This document shows positions 37,201-49,200 of a stretch of 64,000 nt of DNA, one piece after another. Positions within the stretch are counted from its first letter, which is position 1. Every line of letters starts with the position of its first letter. The stretch is from Monodelphis domestica (lineage: Eukaryota > Chordata > Mammalia > Didelphimorphia > Didelphidae), in the NCBI RefSeq assembly GCF_027887165.1, contig NC_077232.1, positions 13,789,255-13,853,254 on the forward strand, read 5' to 3'. The notes beneath the pieces were generated by a model. That model ran no database searches. It was not told the origin of the DNA and saw only the letters and a program-made list of their open reading frames with translations. Position numbers and translations under genes: made by a program.

Positions 37201-40200
37201 TGTTTACCCAATTTACTTATGGTTTCCTTCTTTATGTTTAAGTCACTCACCCATTTTGAATTTATCTTGGTGTAGGGTGTGAGGTGTTGATCTATTCCTA
37301 GTCTCTCCCACACTGTCTTCCAATTTTCCCAGCAGTTTTTATCGAATAGTGGATTTTTGTCCCAAAAGCTGGGATCTTTGGGTTTATCGTATACTGTCTT
37401 GCTGAGGTCGTTTTCCCCCAGTCTATTCCACTGATCTTCCTTTCTGTTTCTTAGCCAGTACCAAATTGTTTTGATGACTGCTGCTTTGTAATATAGTTTG
37501 AGGTCTGGGACTGCAAGGCCCCCATCATATGTGTTTTTTTTCATTATTTCCCTGGATATCCTTGATCTTTTGTTCTTCCAAATGAACTTTGTTATGGTTT
37601 TTTCTAAATCAATGAAGAAGTATTTTGGTAGTTCAATGGGTATGGCACTAAATAGATAAATAAGTTTGGGTAGGATGGTCATTTTTATTATATTGGCTCG
37701 TCCTATCCATGAGCAGTTAATGTTTTTCCAATTGTTCAAGTCTAGTTTTAGTTGTGTGGCGAGTGTTTTGTAGTTGTGTTCATATAGTTCCTGTGTTTGT
37801 CTTGGGAGATAGATTCCTAGGTATTTTATTTTGTCTAAGGTGATTTTGAATGGGATTTCTCTTTCTAGTTCTTGCTGCTGAGCTGTGTTGGAGATATATA
37901 GAAAAGCTGATGATTTATGTGGGTTTATTTTGTATCCTGCAACTTTGCTAAAGTTGTTGATTATTTCAATTAGCTTTTTGGTTGAATCTCTAGGATTCTT
38001 TAAGTAGACCATCATGTCATCCGCAAAGAGTGATAACTTGGTCTCCTCCTTGCCTATTCTGATGCCTTCAATTTCTTTATCTTCTCTAATTGCTACTGCT
38101 AGTGTTTCTAGTACAATGTCAAATAGTAGAGGTGATAATGGGCATCCTTGTTTCACTCCTGATCTTATTGGGAATGCATCTAGTTTATCCCCATTGCAGA
38201 TGATATTAGCTGTTGGTTTTAGATATATACTGTTTATTATTTTTAGGAATGACCCTTCTATTCCTATGCTTTCTAGTGTTTTTAATAGGAATGGGTGTTG
38301 TATTTTATCAAAGGCTTTTTCTGCATCTATTGAGATAATCATGTGGTTCTTGCTAGTTTGCTTGTTGATGTGGTCAATTATGTGGATGGTTTTCCTAATG
38401 TTGAACCAGCCCTGCATCCCTGGTATGAATCCTACTTGATCATGGTGAATGATCCTTCTGATCACTTGCTGGAGTCTTTTTACTAGTATCCTATTTAAAA
38501 TTTTTGCATCTATATTCATTAGGGAGATTGGTCTATAGTTTTCTTTCTCTGTTTTTGACCTGCCTGGTTTTGGAATCAGTACCATGTTTGTGTCGTAAAA
38601 GGAGTTTGGTAGAACTCCCTCTTTGCTTATTATGTCAAATAGTTTGTATAGTATTGGGGTTAATTGTTCTCTGAATGTTTGATAGAATTCACAGGTGAAT
38701 CCATCAGGCCCTGGGGATTTTTTCTTAGGAAGTTCTTTGATGGCTTGATGGATTTCAATTTCTGATATGGGATTATTTAAGAATTCTATTTCCTCTTCTG
38801 TTAGTCTAGGCAGTTTGTATTTTTGTATATATTCATCCATTTCTCCTAAATTGGTGTATTTATTGCCATATAATTGGGCAAAGTAATTTCTAATGATTGC
38901 CTTAATTTCCTCCTCATTGGAGGTGCTGTCCCCCTTTTCATCTTTAATGCTGTGAATTTGCTTTTCTTCCTTCCTTTTTTTAATTAGATTGACCAGTACT
39001 TTGTCTATTTTGTTTGTTTTTTCAAAGTACCAGCTTCTTGTCTTATTTATTAAATCAATAGTTCTATCACTTTCGATTTTATTAATTTCTCCCTTAATTT
39101 TTAGGATTTCTAATTTGGTTTTCTGCTGGGGGGTTTTAATTTGATCGCTTTCGAGTTTTTTCAATTGCATTTCCAATTGATTGATCTCTGCTCTCCCTTG
39201 TTTGTTAATATGAGCTTTCAGGGATATGAATTTGCCTCTGATTACCGCTTTGGCTGCATCCCAAAAGGTTTGAAAGGATGTTTCGCCATTGTCATTTTCC
39301 TTGATGAAATTATTAATTGTTTCTATGATTTCTTCTTTAGCTAAACGGTTTTGGAGTATCATATTGTTTAATTTCCAATTGGTTTTAGATTTGGTTTTCC
39401 ATGTACCATTACTAATCATTATTTTTATTGCCTTGTGATCTGAGAAGGCTGCATTCATTATTTCTGCTTTTTTGCATTTGTGTGCTATGTTTCTGTGACC
39501 TAATGTATGGTCAATTTTTGTGAATGTGCCATGTGGTGCTGAGAAGAAGGTGTATTCCTTTTTATCCCTATTTATTTTTCTCCATATGTCTATTAATTCT
39601 AATTTTTCTAAGATTTCATTCACTTCTTTTACCTCTTTCTTATTTATTTTTTGATTTGATTTATCTAAATTTGATAATGGTTGGTTTAAGTCTCCCACTA
39701 GTATGGTTTTATTGTCTATTTCTTCCTTCAATTCTCCTAGTTTCTCCATTAGAAATTTGGGTGCTATATTATTTGGTGCATACATGTTGATTAATGATAT
39801 TTCCTCATTGTCTAGAGTCCCTTTTAACAAAATATAATTACCTTCCCTATCCCTTTTGATCAGGTCTATTTTTGCATTGGCTTTATCAGATATCATGATT
39901 ACCACTCCTGCCTTCTTTCTATCAGTTGAGGCCCAGAAGGTCTTACTCCATCCTTTAATTCTGACCTTGTGGGTGTCAACCCGCCTCATGTGTGTTTCTT
40001 GAAGACAACATATGGTAGGGTTTTGGATTCTAATCCATTCAGCTATTCGTCTACGTTTTATGGGTGAGTTCATCCCATTCACGTTCAAAGTTATGATTGT
40101 CATTTGTGGACTCCCTGGCATTTTGATTGCCTTCCCTAATTCTAACCTTTTCTTCTTCGGCTCTACCTTTTAGTCCAGTGATTTACTTTGAATCAGTCCC

Positions 40201-43200
40201 CCTTGTCCCCTCCCTTGATGTTTCCCTTTTTAGTCCCTCCCTTTTTGTTCCCTCCCCCTCCCCCCTCTCTTTCCCTCCCTTTTTGTTCTCCCTCTCCCCC
40301 TCCCCCCCTTGGTTTTCCCTTCTCCTTACCCTTGTTGGGTAAGATAGAATTCAAGATCCCAATGGATCTGGATGTTTTTCCCTCTCAGAGTTGATTTCCC
40401 TGAGATTGAGGTTTAAGTAAACCCCCCCCCCTCTCTTCCTCTCCTTCTTATAGGAGTTTTCTTCCCCTCCCCTTCCCCTGTGAATCTTTGTGTGAGAACC
40501 ATTATTCTATTTGGTCTTTCTTTACCCCCTATTTATACATTACATTTTCCCCACATATTAGTATACATAGGTTGATATAAATGTAGTCCTTATAGAAGAG
40601 AGTTTGAGTAAAAGAAGATAACATTTTTCCCCTTTCCTTAGTATTTACCTTTTCAGGTATTCCTTGCTCTTTGATTTTCGGTATCAAACTTTCCACAGAG
40701 CTCTGGTCTTTTCTTTGCAAAAAGTTGGAAGTCTTCTATTTTGTTGAATGCCCATACTTTCCCTTGGAAGTATACAGTCAGTTTTGCTGGGTAGCTGATT
40801 CTTGGTTGGAGACCCAGCTCTCTTGCCTTTCTGAAGATCATGTTCCATGCCTTACGATCATTCAGCGTAGAACTTGCAAGGTCTTGTGTGACCCTGATTG
40901 GCATTCCTTTATATCTAAATTGTCTTTTTCTGGCTTCCTGTAGGATTTTTTCTTTTGTTTGATAGCTTTGGAATTTGGCAATTACATTCCTGGGAGTTGT
41001 CTTTTGGGGGTTTAGTGTAGAAGGTGTTCTGTGAGCTCTGTCAGTGGATGTATTGCCCCCTTGTTCTAGAATCTCTGGGCAATTTTCTTTGATTATATCT
41101 TGTATCACCATGTCCAGTTTGGTGTTTATTTCTGGCTTTTCTGGGAGTCCAATTATTCTTAAATTTTCTCTTCTCCCCCTGTTTTCCAGATCTATCACCT
41201 TGTCGGTGAGATATTTTATGTTCTCTTCTAATTTCTTGGTGTTTTGGCTTTGCTTTATTAGTTCTTGCTTTAAAGCCTGGTTTTCTTTTACAGTTTGGTC
41301 AAACTGGTTTTGTAGATGCGTGAATTTCTTTTGCATCATTTCCCACTTTTCCTCCCAGAGGGCTTCCATCTTTTTGGTCCTTTCTGATTCAAATTCTTCA
41401 TGGGTTTGTGGAGAGTTTCTATTTCCTTTGGAAGATTTTGGAGAATTTTCTTGTATATCTTCTTCTATCTGCTCTGTATTTTGTATTTTGGCTCCATAGA
41501 ATGTGTCCAGAGTCGCCCCTTTCTTCTTATTTTTCTTGGTATTTTGGGGCTTCTGTGCTTCTGTGGAATTTGTCATCTCTGAACGTGGAGGATTGGCTTT
41601 TCTTGTCTTTGTCTGGTGATCAGAGGCTTTAGTCCTGGGCAGATGTTGGTTCTATGAGCGTTCCCTGGGTTAAACTGAATATGCCTCACTGGAACTGGAA
41701 TGGAAGGGTCGGACCATGAGGCCACACTCTCCCCCTGGCTCGATTTCCGGAAGTTGCCTTCAGAATCCCTGGCCGTGAGGCTGTTTCGTCGGCCTGCGGG
41801 GGGATGGGCTGCCGCTTCCCCAAGCTCCGAGAGCACAGACTTTCACTGAGACTTGGATAGCAGGATCCAGCCCGTGAGGCTGTCTTGCCCGCCCTGAGGG
41901 TTGCTGTTGTTTTGACCAGCTCTCTGCAGCGGAGGCCCCAGGGAGTAACTTTCACCCGGACCGACCGGCTCTTTGCAGCGGAGGCCCCAGGCAGTAACTT
42001 TCACCCGGACTGGGACTTGGGTAGAAGACCCTGAGGGTTGTTGTTCCTCAGACCCTGCTCTCTGAGCCCGGCGCGGCTGCCGCTTCCGGGAGCCTTGGAC
42101 TCTGCGCTCCTACCCCTGAGGTCCGAGGGATCTCGGGTTCTGGCTTTTAAGGGGAGCCGTACCTTTTGAACCGGGTCCAGGTCCAGGAGGAGGGTTCCCA
42201 GGGTCTGTGCTGTTGATCGTTTTGAATTTCGGCGCCTTAGGAGCTTCTAGTTTGAGATCGGTCGGGAAGGGTTTTCCGGAGATCTGAACTTCAGCTTTCT
42301 CTAAGCCGCCATCTTAACCGGAAGTCTTAACAGTAAAATCTTAAGCAAAATTCTTGGATTTTTATAAAAATACAATCTCAAACAAAAAAAAATTCAAAAA
42401 ATTGTAAACCTTAAAATTTCTTAGACTTATAAATGTTGGAAATTTCAACATTGGGAAATTTCATATTTGAAAAATTTCCTATTGAGAGTGGGAACTCTAT
42501 TGGAATGTGAACCCCATTGGCATGGGAGGTTCCTCCTCCTCCCTTCTTAAGATTACTTTAGGACAGAAACCTTTTGTTGAACAATGGAAAGGGCTTTGAC
42601 CTATGCTTAAGCATAGAACAGGAATTTCTTTGAGTCATGATTGATTTTAGAATTGATACAATGGAGATACTTGGAATGACAGAACCAGGTCTTGGAAATT
42701 GCAATCTCCACCCTACTCAGTCCTAACAGGATTTAGGAAGGGCTGCAGCATAGATCAAAATTTAATTATTCCAATCTCTGCCCTACTCAGGGTAACAGGA
42801 TTTAGGAAGGGCTGTAGCAAAAGATCAAGATTTAATTATTTGAGAATATGACCTTCAACAGACATGTGCAAAGTCACAGACCTCTGGGCAGTCCTGGTTT
42901 AAGCTAGAGCTACCATTGGTACAGGGAGACATGGACAGTGATTGGTAGATGTGAGAACTGAGGGGAGGGAACTTGGATGGTTTCTTAAATATAGAGGGGT
43001 CTGAGGAATGAGGTGTGGTTGGAGAGTTTTGGCTCTGAGTGGTTGGAGAGGTGCTCGGAGAAGTTTGCTCTGAAGGAAGCTGGAGGTGGAGGCCCCCAAG
43101 ACTGTTTCTCCATTTTGGTCACGTGAGTAATAGGGACTGATCTCTTTCTTTGCCCCAGCTATCTAAGGGCTTGGGCGTTTTGGCCCAGCCTAAACAGAAG

Positions 43201-46200
43201 GGGTATTTAAGCCCTATTCCCTTCTCTCCCCTTTCTCTCTCCCTCTCTCTCTCTATCTCTAATTCCTTTCTTCCTCCTGTTTGTAATTAAACTCTATAAA
43301 AGGTTGACGGCTGACTTGAGTTTTCATTTAGGAATTACATAGCTGAATTCCTTGGCGACCTTAAATTAATATATATCAGTCCTTTAAAGTGATTTCCTTG
43401 TCACAGGGGAATGGTCATTGCTGTTAAGATTCACATGGTTCAGTACACACATAGCATGAGTTAAGATGTGAGGGGGGAGAGTGTGAGAAATCTCCATCCC
43501 GTAGTTTTTTGGCTTGTGCTTTTAGGGTCTGGTGGACTTGCTCAATAATCGCCCCTGAGGGCTGCAGGGGGTGCCCGAGCTATGGGAGATTAGAAAGGAG
43601 CCACCGAGTTTTGCAAAGGCATTAGAAGTATGTGCTGGTCCACTGTCTGTGTTTAGTGCTTTTGGCATTCCTATATAAGAGAAACTTGCAAACAGGGGTT
43701 GTGAGACATCTTTGAAGGCCTCCCCTGTATGTGCTGTGGCCACGATCACCGGGGAGAAAGTATCCATGGAGACATGGACATAAGAGAGGCGGCCAAAAGA
43801 GGGGACTTGCGTCACGGCTGTTTGCCAGAGGTGGTGAGGCCTGAGGTTAACCCATTGGGCAGGGGATGGGAGTGGGAGGGGCAGTGTGGCCAGTTACTGA
43901 CAATGGTTCTAGCAGCTTCTCAGGTGACAAGATGTTGCTGTCCAAGTGAGGGGCCATTTTGGTGGTGAATTTCGTGGCTTTCCTCAGCATTCTGGACTGC
44001 TGTGAGGAACACCCGGGTTATGCTGTCTGCGAGCTGATTCCCTTCATGGATTGGGCCTGGCAATGAGGAAGGGCCTTGACATGACCGATGTGGAACAGAG
44101 TGTTGCGGGCCTGAGTGCGGTTTTGGAGTTCTAGTGGGAGGAGACAATGGAACTTTCAGAGGAGGGCAGGCTGGCAGTTTCAATATGAGGAAAAAGTTTG
44201 ACTACTTATTGGGAATTAGAGAACAGATTGACGGGCACATTAACCAGTTTTGAAAGGCATAAACGACTGCGAGAATTTCTGTACGCTGTGCTGAACATTC
44301 TCCTGTTTCTTGTATAAATGGCTTGTTATTGATCACTGTTCCTGCTTTCCCATTCCAGGAACCATCTGTAACAACCATGATGGCGGGCGGGGGTGGGGGA
44401 GGGGGAGAAGGTTTGGGGAACACCAGGAGGGAAACATGACTGCCTGTGTCTTTAAGAACTGCAGCAAAGGACTTTGAGGAAGGTGGTAGAGGACTTCTCC
44501 AGAGTAGTTTGCCAAAGTGATTTGCCAGTTGCTCCATTGACAATACAGATGGTCAACTTGCACAGCATTTAGAGGGGTGATAATGAAAGGGGGGTCCATG
44601 ACAAAGAGTTCCCTGCTTTGCCTATGACCTTCCAGGATCAATTCTGTGATGAACATGACAATCAATGAGGAGATACCTTCCCAGTAGAGTGAGGCAGTTG
44701 TAGCCATTCAAGCTGCAAATCTTGCCACAGGCACCCACTTGGATTGTACTTGGTGGGGAATATTATAAGAGGCCAAGGCTGAGAAGAGTCTAAGTGGGAC
44801 AATTCCTGATGGCTAATTGCTCGATTTACTAGAGTCAAGGCCCTGCTCCCTCCCTCTGTAAGATTTCGGGGTGAGGTAGGGGAAGGGTCTCCTCTTAGGA
44901 CTTCAAATAGAGGCTGAAGCTCTGCAGTGATGATTTTTAAGAATGGGCGAAACCAATTGATATCCCCTAACAGTGCTGAAAGTCATTTAGTGTGCTGAGA
45001 TGATCCACTCTCAGGTGTAAGTTTTGATGAGAGATCAGATTTCAGTCCCAATGGTCTGTCCTAAGTACCTGATAGGGAGGTTAGTCTGGATTTGATCAGG
45101 TGCCATTTTTAACCCTTATTCTGCCAGAGCCTGAACAGTGCTGGACATAATCTCCTGCAATTTGGCAGGGTCAGGGTGGGCCAGCAGGATGTCATCCATG
45201 TAGTGTATTATGTATGCATGTGGGAATTGTATTCTTATATGATTTAGGGCAAGATCAACAAATTTCTGACAATGGGTGGGGCTTGTCTTGCTGCCCTGGG
45301 GCAGACTTTTCCAGTGGAAGCTTTGATATGGTCTTTTCAAATTTACTGAGGGCTCCCTAAAGGTGAACCAGACTCTATCTTGGGGTAAACAAAGGGATGG
45401 TAAAGAAACAACCTTGTAGATCAATTGCTATGATGTCATACCCCTTGGGAATGGCTACTGGGGAGGGAGGTCCTGGTTGGAGGCTCCCCATATCTTCCAC
45501 AACATTATTGATTGCTCTTAAATCTTGTAAGAGCCTGCACTTGCCTGACTTTTTCTTGATGACAAATACAGGGGTGTTCCATGGGCTGTTACTTGGCTTT
45601 ATTTGTCCCAAACGTAATTGCTCCTGTACTAGTTCTTGTTAAAGCATGTAATTTCTCATCTGTTAGGGGCCATTCCTCTATCCAGATTGGTTTATCGGAC
45701 TTCCTGGTGATTGCATCAGCTGTTATCTCAGGAAAATCCAGGGGTTCATTATTGGGGGGCGTTTGGGCATCTTCGTCTCGTGTGACTAAAGAGACCTTCA
45801 TTTGTGATAGTATGTCTCATCCCCATATAGTGACAGGGAGAGAAGGGACCACGTGTGGATAGAACTGTCCTGACAGGTTCCCATCTGACCATGTTAGAAT
45901 CTGAGAACTCTGAGCTGCCTTAGTGGTCTTTCCAATACCTATGAGGGTAGACGGGCTGATTTTGCTGGGCCACGTTGGCGGCCAGTGTTTCCCTGCTATA
46001 CAACTAGTGTCTGCACCCGTATCCAGGAATCCTTCTATATTCTTTCCATTTATATTAAGAGTTTTCATGGGTCTTGAATTTTTTATTTCTTGGACCCAGA
46101 ATGCCCAATTAGAGGATCTGAATCCTCCCTGACCTCTAGATGTTTTGAGGATTGGATTAGCCTTTTGTACATTAGGGAGAATGAGCAGTTGGGCAATTCT

Positions 46201-49200
46201 CTGCCCCTTCATTATTGTTACAGTTTTAGTTGGAGGTTGTACTATTATTTGTAATTCCCCTGTTAAATCTGAGTCTATTACTCCAGGGGTTACAACTATT
46301 CCCTGGAGAGAGAGAGCGCTCCTTCCTATAATGAGGCCCATTGTCCCCTTGGTCAGGGGCCCCTTCACCCCTGTAGGGATGAGTGCAGGGGGAGAATCAG
46401 GGGTCAATATGAGACCAGAGTCTGTGCAGACGTCCAATCCTATGCTTCCTGGTGTTGCTCCCTGCAAGGAGTGGATTGCTGGGGAGTGAATGGGTTTTTC
46501 TGACAGCCCCACAGTTGTTGCCCCATTGTTTTGAGGGACTCAGCCCTGTTTTAAGTTTCCCTGTGGCATGTTTTGAGGAGGCTTAACAGGTAATAAGTAC
46601 CCATTATGTTGGTATCTTGAATGACAGTATTTGGGCAAATGGTAACCTTTTGCACATCTGTTACAGGGACTTGGTCCATAGTTGAATGTGGGTGGTAGGG
46701 TTCTCGTTGGTCTAATGTCACCCTGTGGGCATTCTCTCTGATAGTGTCCTATTCCCCCACACCTGAAACACTCTTTTCTAGCTCCTGCATTTCTAATCAT
46801 CTAAGGATATGTCTTTCCCTGGAGGGCTGCTGCTATGGCCACATCTTGGACAAAGGAGGGAGTGAAATCCTCACAAGCCTTTCCAAAGTCACTGATGTTC
46901 CCTGTTCTTTTTACATTTTGGAGCATCCCCTGGCAGGTCTTATTGGCATTTTCGTATGCAAGCTGAAGGATTACAATGTCAGCCGCATCTTCATGGGGGA
47001 TGGTTCTCTTGATTTGCTGAAACAATCTATCCAAAAAGTCTGCATACTTTTCCTCAGAGTCTTGTCTGATAGTGGCCAGCCCTGAGGTTAGCCCTTTTGA
47101 TACTGGAATTTTTTTCCAGGAGTCTAAAGCACAGCTAGTACATTGGAACAGAGCTTTCTTGGGCAGCTTAATTTGCTCTGCACAGTTTGTCCAGTCATCC
47201 TCACCCAACAACATGTCTTTTGTGATCCCCTATTTCCCTTTCTTTTGTTGTTAGCTGCTTCTGTCTCAGTGGCTCCTTTGTATTCTGCTTTCCAAAGGAT
47301 GAAATCTCCACCTGTCAGACAGGCTTGGGCAGTCTGATGCCAATCATAAGGGGTCATCCAGTTCCCCTCAAGGGTCTCTACTTAGGTTCAAGTGAATGGG
47401 AAAGTGGGGCCACATGAGGTGCATGCTGTTTTGATTTCTTTAATCATTTTGTAGTGGAGAAATTCCCACCTGGGCTCCTCTTCATCATCTGAGTCTCCTC
47501 CTCCTGCATAAAGGACAGGGAAAAGAGAAATCTCCATCTCTTTGTGCATTTTGTATTGCCCCCTAAAAACCTACAGTGCAGGGTGGGGTAGGAGTGGACC
47601 TTGACTCATCTCTCCTTTTTCCTTCCTTTTCCCCTTGGTATGTGTAGGTGGTGGGGGTGGCCTGAGTCTAACTGGAAAATCCCAATCAATGTTATGTTTT
47701 ACTGCCTCTCTGGAGGGGAGTTTCTTGTCATTCTCCTCCTCCTCTTCAGACTCCTGGTCCCAGACTGAGACCCTGAAGATTTCAGCCTTGGAATTTTACC
47801 TAGATAATAAGGGTGTTTTTTTTCAGTTGCAGACAAGTTTGAGAAGGACTGTGCAAGGCAAGTGGCCTCATGAGTTGGGTCTAATGTGTCCCTAAAGAGG
47901 GACCAGAATGAGAATGCTTCTGTGGGGTCATGCTCGGCATAATATATTTTATATCAAAGCCAATCTTTTCCCAAGTTTTTAAATCTAATGTCCCTTACTC
48001 AGTGAACCAAGGACTGCAAATTTGGATAAAGTCCAAAAATTTATTTAGTTGAGTCTTGCTGAATTTAACTCCTCTTTTTCCAGTGAATAGCTTTCTTTCT
48101 TTGTATTCACTGTGTCCCATGGCAGCTCTTTTCTTCTCCTATCTTAACCTGTTCTGAAACCCCTCCTCTCTGGGAGCCTGCTCCTCTTATAATGGGTGCC
48201 CTGGATTACTCCCCCCCAAACCCTGCTCTATACACAGGGGGGCCTGGGATCTCTTCCAGGGAGAGAACCTGATCCATTCAAAACTTTTAGGGCTAGGGGA
48301 AGGGGACTTACATAGGCGGGAATGGTCCTGTTCTGGTGCCAGATAATGTCACGGGCAAAGTCCACCCTTGCCCAAGACTCCAGGGTATCCCAACTGGTGG
48401 CAAACAATCAGTTAACAAAAATAAAAAATGGAAGACAGCTTAATCATAACAGCCATGGGATTGCTTTGCATCTAACAACTGCTCCGCTTTCCCAATGTCT
48501 GATCTTTATTTTTATATCCATATTCTTGGCATGCAGATACACAAAATCAAAGAGATCATTGGAATACTGATACATCAACATTTAACAAATCACTTGATTA
48601 ACATTCTATATTCTTGCATTGTGATTATGGACAGAATAAAGGTTGCACACAAGATAAATGATTTCATCACAGCTGGCTTAATTTTCTCATTACCCTGTGA
48701 GAAGTTTTGAGCTTACAATCAAGGAAAATTACATATTTCCTTCAATAAAATGAAATAATTAATTAGCAGTTCTTAGAAGACAATTCAACAAACATATCAT
48801 GGAGGCTGAGGGGTCTGGGAACACAATTCAAATTTAGACTGGTCTTCTAGGGAGTTACTGATTTGTGTAATCGAGTCACTGAGGCATTCTGAAGCTTGAT
48901 GTACTTGTAATTATGGCTTGGACCTCTATGATTGATTTGTGTGCTGGCTTCATGAGAATAGGCTTCTGTATGTGGGGAAGTTTTGGGACTTGGTCTGCAG
49001 CTGCAGTTTTGTTGGGAGTTATTTATCTAAGTTAATGTTAACCCATGATATTCTGTTTGGGATTGGGTTTAGGGGTCTGATCTTTTGGTGATGTTTTAGA
49101 GAATTAGGGTACAGGTATTTTGCTCTTACATTATTTATTTGGAAATAAGGGGGAATAATAATAATTTCAATTCATAGGTAAGTGGCATTGATGAAAGAAG

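Larger units (their letters stand above)
35941..42326 (-). mobile_element. Full-length L1 retrotransposon with both ORFs open
   Basis: 6386 bp on the minus strand, bounded by an exact 14-bp duplication. It has a GC-rich 5' UTR of 750 bp, ORF1, a 0.5 kb G-rich spacer, ORF2, and a 3' end with an A-rich tail made of AAAAAAT units. The two complete frames with catalytic motifs and the perfect duplication mark a recent insertion. It lies antisense to the V2R gene in intron 3 and inside another element. L1 copies itself by target-primed reverse transcription (family knowledge). Confidence 0.95.
35436..43405. mobile_element. Compound LTR-element insertion inside integrase
   Basis: Left end is a 74-bp mini-LTR with family A ends in minus orientation (TGTGACAAGG...GGTTTACA), then polypurine tract, palindrome and internal tail (35510-35940 and 42341-42402, interrupted by the L1). 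The right end is a family A LTR in plus orientation (42403-43405). The flanks in integrase are GGTG and GGGG, close to a 4-bp duplication. Opposed LTRs are not a normal provirus, so a rearranged element or two insertions is likely. Confidence 0.65.

Noticed and set aside
36114..41632. Numerous plus-strand frames of 60-150 codons
   Set aside because: Shadows of L1 ORF1 and ORF2 on the opposite strand, lacking domain signals.
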